DNA of 64,000 nucleotides from Sipunculus nudus (lineage: Eukaryota; Annelida; Sipuncula; Golfingiida; Sipunculidae), in the NCBI GenBank assembly GCA_026874595.1, contig CM049311.1, forward strand, positions 18,253,676-18,317,675, written 5' to 3'. A program made the position numbers and the translations under genes. Of the stretch, positions 61,560 through 64,000 are shown piece by piece. How positions within the stretch are numbered: position 1 is the stretch's first letter; each line of letters starts with the position of its first letter. The notes beneath the pieces are model-generated. The model made no database searches. It had not been told where the DNA came from and saw nothing but the letters and a program-made list of their open reading frames with translations.

Positions 61560-61735
61560 CTGTCTGTCTCTCTCTGTCTTCGTCTGTCCGCCTGTCTGTT
61601 TCTATGTTTGCCTGTCTGTCTTTCTGTGTCTTTATCTCTCTCCCCCCTCTCTCTCTTTCGCTCCCTCTCTCTCTCTCACCCTCTCTCTCTTTCGCTCTCT
61701 CTCTCAACCTCTCTCTCTCACTCTGTCTCAGGTTT
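61560..61735 (+). repeat. Degenerate CTGT/CT-rich microsatellite
   Basis: A CTGTCTGT stretch grades into CTCTCT with TTTCGCTC interruptions. It lies in a GH9 intron. Confidence 0.85.
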
Positions 61736-62155
61736 GCTTAAGAAAATTAAAAAAAGAAGAAGCCACTGGCTTTTCGACGATTTTATTTAAATTGTTCATT
61801 ATTACTGAATACATGACTGATTAGAAGTTACTGAATACAGGGGTAATTATAATAAGAACCAATTTTCTTAATTTCTAAATGTCATATTTTTATTATATTT
61901 TACCATTTTAAGAATTCCAAAGTTTGCCAATTCAGAAAGTATAGCACTAATTGGAACCACAATACGAATAGTATTTAAAAAAAGAGCAAAAAGAAAAAAA
62001 GAATCTTTATTCCCTAACAATCTTTATATGACATTTATTCTGAATGCAGACTGTGACTGGGATTTGTGTGAATGGTGTTGTTGGTACCAGGGAGATGGCG
62101 CTATTTGCTGGAGTGGGGCTCCACTGTTGGATTAATAAATTTGGGAAGCTTTTTC

Positions 62156-62390
62156 TGCCAACCTGACAGACCTTGTGAGCCTGGCTACCAGCTTGACGGA
62201 CCTTGTGAGCTTGGTTGCCAGCTTGACGGACTATGTGAGCTTGGATGACAGCTTGACGGACTATGTGGGCTTGGTTGCAGCTTGACGGACGGATTAGCTT
62301 GGTTGCCAGCTTGACGGACCGGATGAGCTTTGCTGCCAGCTTGACGGACTATGTGAGCTTTGCTGCAAGCTTAACGGACAGGGTGACCGG
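62156..62390 (+). repeat. Minisatellite, 30-bp unit
   Basis: About eight units of GCTTGACGGACTATGTGAGC plus TTGGTTGCCA, mostly 30 bp. Units of multiple-of-three length keep one frame open as (SLTDYVSLVA)n for four units before a one-base shift. No start or longer frame surrounds it, so it is treated as non-coding. Confidence 0.85.
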
Positions 62391-62768
62391 TTCCAAAGTA
62401 TTTTATATCGATTGGTAAACTTTTAGGCATTCAGCCAAACAAATTTAAAGGTAGCGTGTGTATAATCGTTAACATGACGTTAAGTTCACAAATAGTCAAA
62501 CTTAAAAAAAGTAAGTTCACTGTTCCTGCAGGCATGGAACTAGATAGCAGACAAAACGGACCATTCGCCAAAATAAACACCTATCTGAATTCTTATCAAG
62601 AAGTACAAATTCTTGTAATTCCGTTACCTATCATTATGATATTATTCTGCATGAAATCTTACATATTTTGAATACCTTTATGTCATCTACGATATTGCAT
62701 GAGGTACATTATATAGTTACAGTTTTTGCCAAAATTTAGCAATATACGTAAATCTTTTAGATAATTAC

Positions 62769-62995
62769 CTTCCCCTGGTTTATCGGGTTTCCTGGTAGGG
62801 GGGTGGTTTGTCTGGACACTCACTATCCTTTGCTAGAAATGTTACTTTAGGCGGGCTGGGCGGGTACTGGTTGTAACGGACTTCAAAGACCCCAATAATT
62901 CTTTCGTTCTTTCTAATGTTTTTGTTCCAGTCCATGTTCTTCAGAACAACAACTTTTCCATTTGGACATATGGTGACCACCTGTGCTCGCCAAAT
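62769..62995 (-). pseudogene. GH9 exon 2 seen: CBM2 second half and linker
   Basis: The frame IWRAQVVTICPNGKVVVLKN, then MDWNKNIRKNERI, matches the C-terminal half of a CBM2-type cellulose-binding module. It then runs into a proline-rich linker (DKPPPYQETR) and an in-frame TAA at 62780-62782, four codons before the donor AAG|GTAATT. An alternative frame after the C6 run reads a smooth K/P linker (PPPTRKPDKPGE), so a homopolymer slip is possible in place of a true nonsense codon. The exon ends with two spare bases, which fit the next exon seen. Confidence 0.85.
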
Positions 62996-63358
62996 CTGAA
63001 AAAGAAAAAGCCACCAAAGACAATGTTGACTTCAAAACCAGCAATTTTTGTTCCGTTATACCTCGCATGGATTTAGAAGTATGCATAGCTTCGTGTAAAT
63101 ATTTGCAAATTTATAAGGCTCCATGTTATTATTAAACGTAGCATATAGATACCGTCAAATACATGTGAAGACAACGAAATATTAAGTCCCAGAGAACATA
63201 ATATCCCAGCAAATACGAACTGAAAATATCTCCTTTAGCTATAAATCCCGATCCGTGTTATGTTAAACTTCCTGTCGCCCCATATTATATTCTTATTATA
63301 TTCACCCTATGTTATGTAAACTGACTTGATGTAACTGTTCTTTTTAGGATATACTAAC

Positions 63359-63546
63359 TTCTAATTTTCTGATCGGCTGATCAAATGCGAAAACCATGTT
63401 CCATCTGCCGGAAACTGCCGAGGGCGAGCGATAGTCATAGCTCCCTTTGAACCCTCCGTTCCAGGATTCCAGCTGTCTTGTCGGAAATTAATCAGGTCTA
63501 ACAAAACCCAATAATGTCAAGAGGAGCAACAGAAAAGGTACAAATC
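63359..63546 (-). pseudogene. GH9 exon 1 seen: signal peptide and CBM2 first half
   Basis: After the acceptor TTTGCAG, the frame gives a hydrophobic run (FVPFLLLLLTLLGF) typical of a signal peptide, then an in-frame TAA at 63488-63490. The same frame continues with the CBM2-like start (SWNGGFKGSYDYRSP, later FAFDQPIRKLE). The donor is GAA|GTTAGT, phase 0. An upstream exon with the initiator Met is not identified. The stop would separate the secretion signal from the enzyme. Confidence 0.85.
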
Positions 63547-64000
63547 CTGCAAATAAAACAAACATAATTTACGAATTGTTATAGTAAAGACAACATTATG
63601 GCATATAAAGCTATGACTAAACTAAATACATAATTTTGTATAGAACTATCGTAATAACTCCGAAAAAGGTAACATATTCCACACGTGGTCATATTTTGAT
63701 CACATGATCATTGTTGTATAGAGCTTATGCGCCATTAGCTGAATATTTGCTTTTCATGATTTACTCTTTTGGAAAGTGGATCAGATGTAAAACATGAAAA
63801 TGAAAAGGTCTGCAGATAAAAAAAACTATTAAAGTGTATCAGCGTGATAAAGGTTGTTTGTGGTGATATGTATATTAGGCGCGCATTTCAGAGGTCCCTG
63901 AAAAAGAAAAAAAAAAGTTTGCACCGTTTCAAACAATTTCATTTAGCTGCCCCTGGTACAAAACCATGCCCACTAACTGAAATAAAGCCGTGTCTCATGT
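63547..64000. other. Region upstream of the GH9 exons
   Basis: The first GH9 exon with the initiator ATG would be expected here or beyond the window on the minus strand. No convincing candidate was identified. Confidence 0.4.

Overview
The window is AT-rich, intron-bearing metazoan DNA. It is crowded with (TA)n, (CT)n and (ATT)n microsatellites, inverted-repeat transposons, tRNA-derived SINE-like pieces and G/C homopolymers. A family-9 cellulase (GH9) with an N-terminal CBM2-like module, spread over many exons, next to an achaete-scute-type bHLH gene, points to a marine invertebrate. A lophotrochozoan, most likely a mollusc, is my inference; no species can be fixed from the sequence alone.

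Layout. 1-18.6 kb: no gene recognised. It holds a 1.88-kb foldback element whose long inverted termini are arrays of a ~21-bp repeat (2855-4732), a pogo/Tigger-like MITE (9307-9483), a ~36-bp minisatellite and SINE-like copies. 18.6-23.0 kb: a textbook hAT transposon with matching terminal inverted repeats (TIRs), an 8-bp target-site duplication (TSD) and a transposase broken only by a 1-nt frameshift near its C terminus. 24.0-31.5 kb: a cluster of non-autonomous elements, namely a hAT-like one, two adjacent ~1.55-kb elements ending in TACCGTATTTCC, a 120-bp hairpin, and a 1.42-kb foldback element with ~412-bp arms. 31.5-41.5 kb: mostly microsatellites, with a relatively microsatellite-free island at about 34.9-36.3 kb.

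42.5-48.9 kb (+): a two-exon ASCL-type bHLH transcription factor of about 150 aa; its 5.55-kb intron is full of (TA)n. 52.5-63.5 kb (-): nine recognisable exons of a secreted CBM2-GH9 endoglucanase. Most splice sites look good, but the reading frame carries two or three nonsense codons and four single-base frameshifts. One splice acceptor reads AA instead of AG, and one expected exon is not visible. I annotate it as a pseudogene. Several lesions lie in short homopolymers, so uncorrected long-read indels are a competing explanation for part of the damage.

The two host genes are convergent, unrelated in function and show no operon-like relationship. The main content of the window is mobile DNA. 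The most unusual items are the foldback element with tandem-repeat termini, the damaged cellulase gene and the tandem TACCGTA elements with nested internal repeats.
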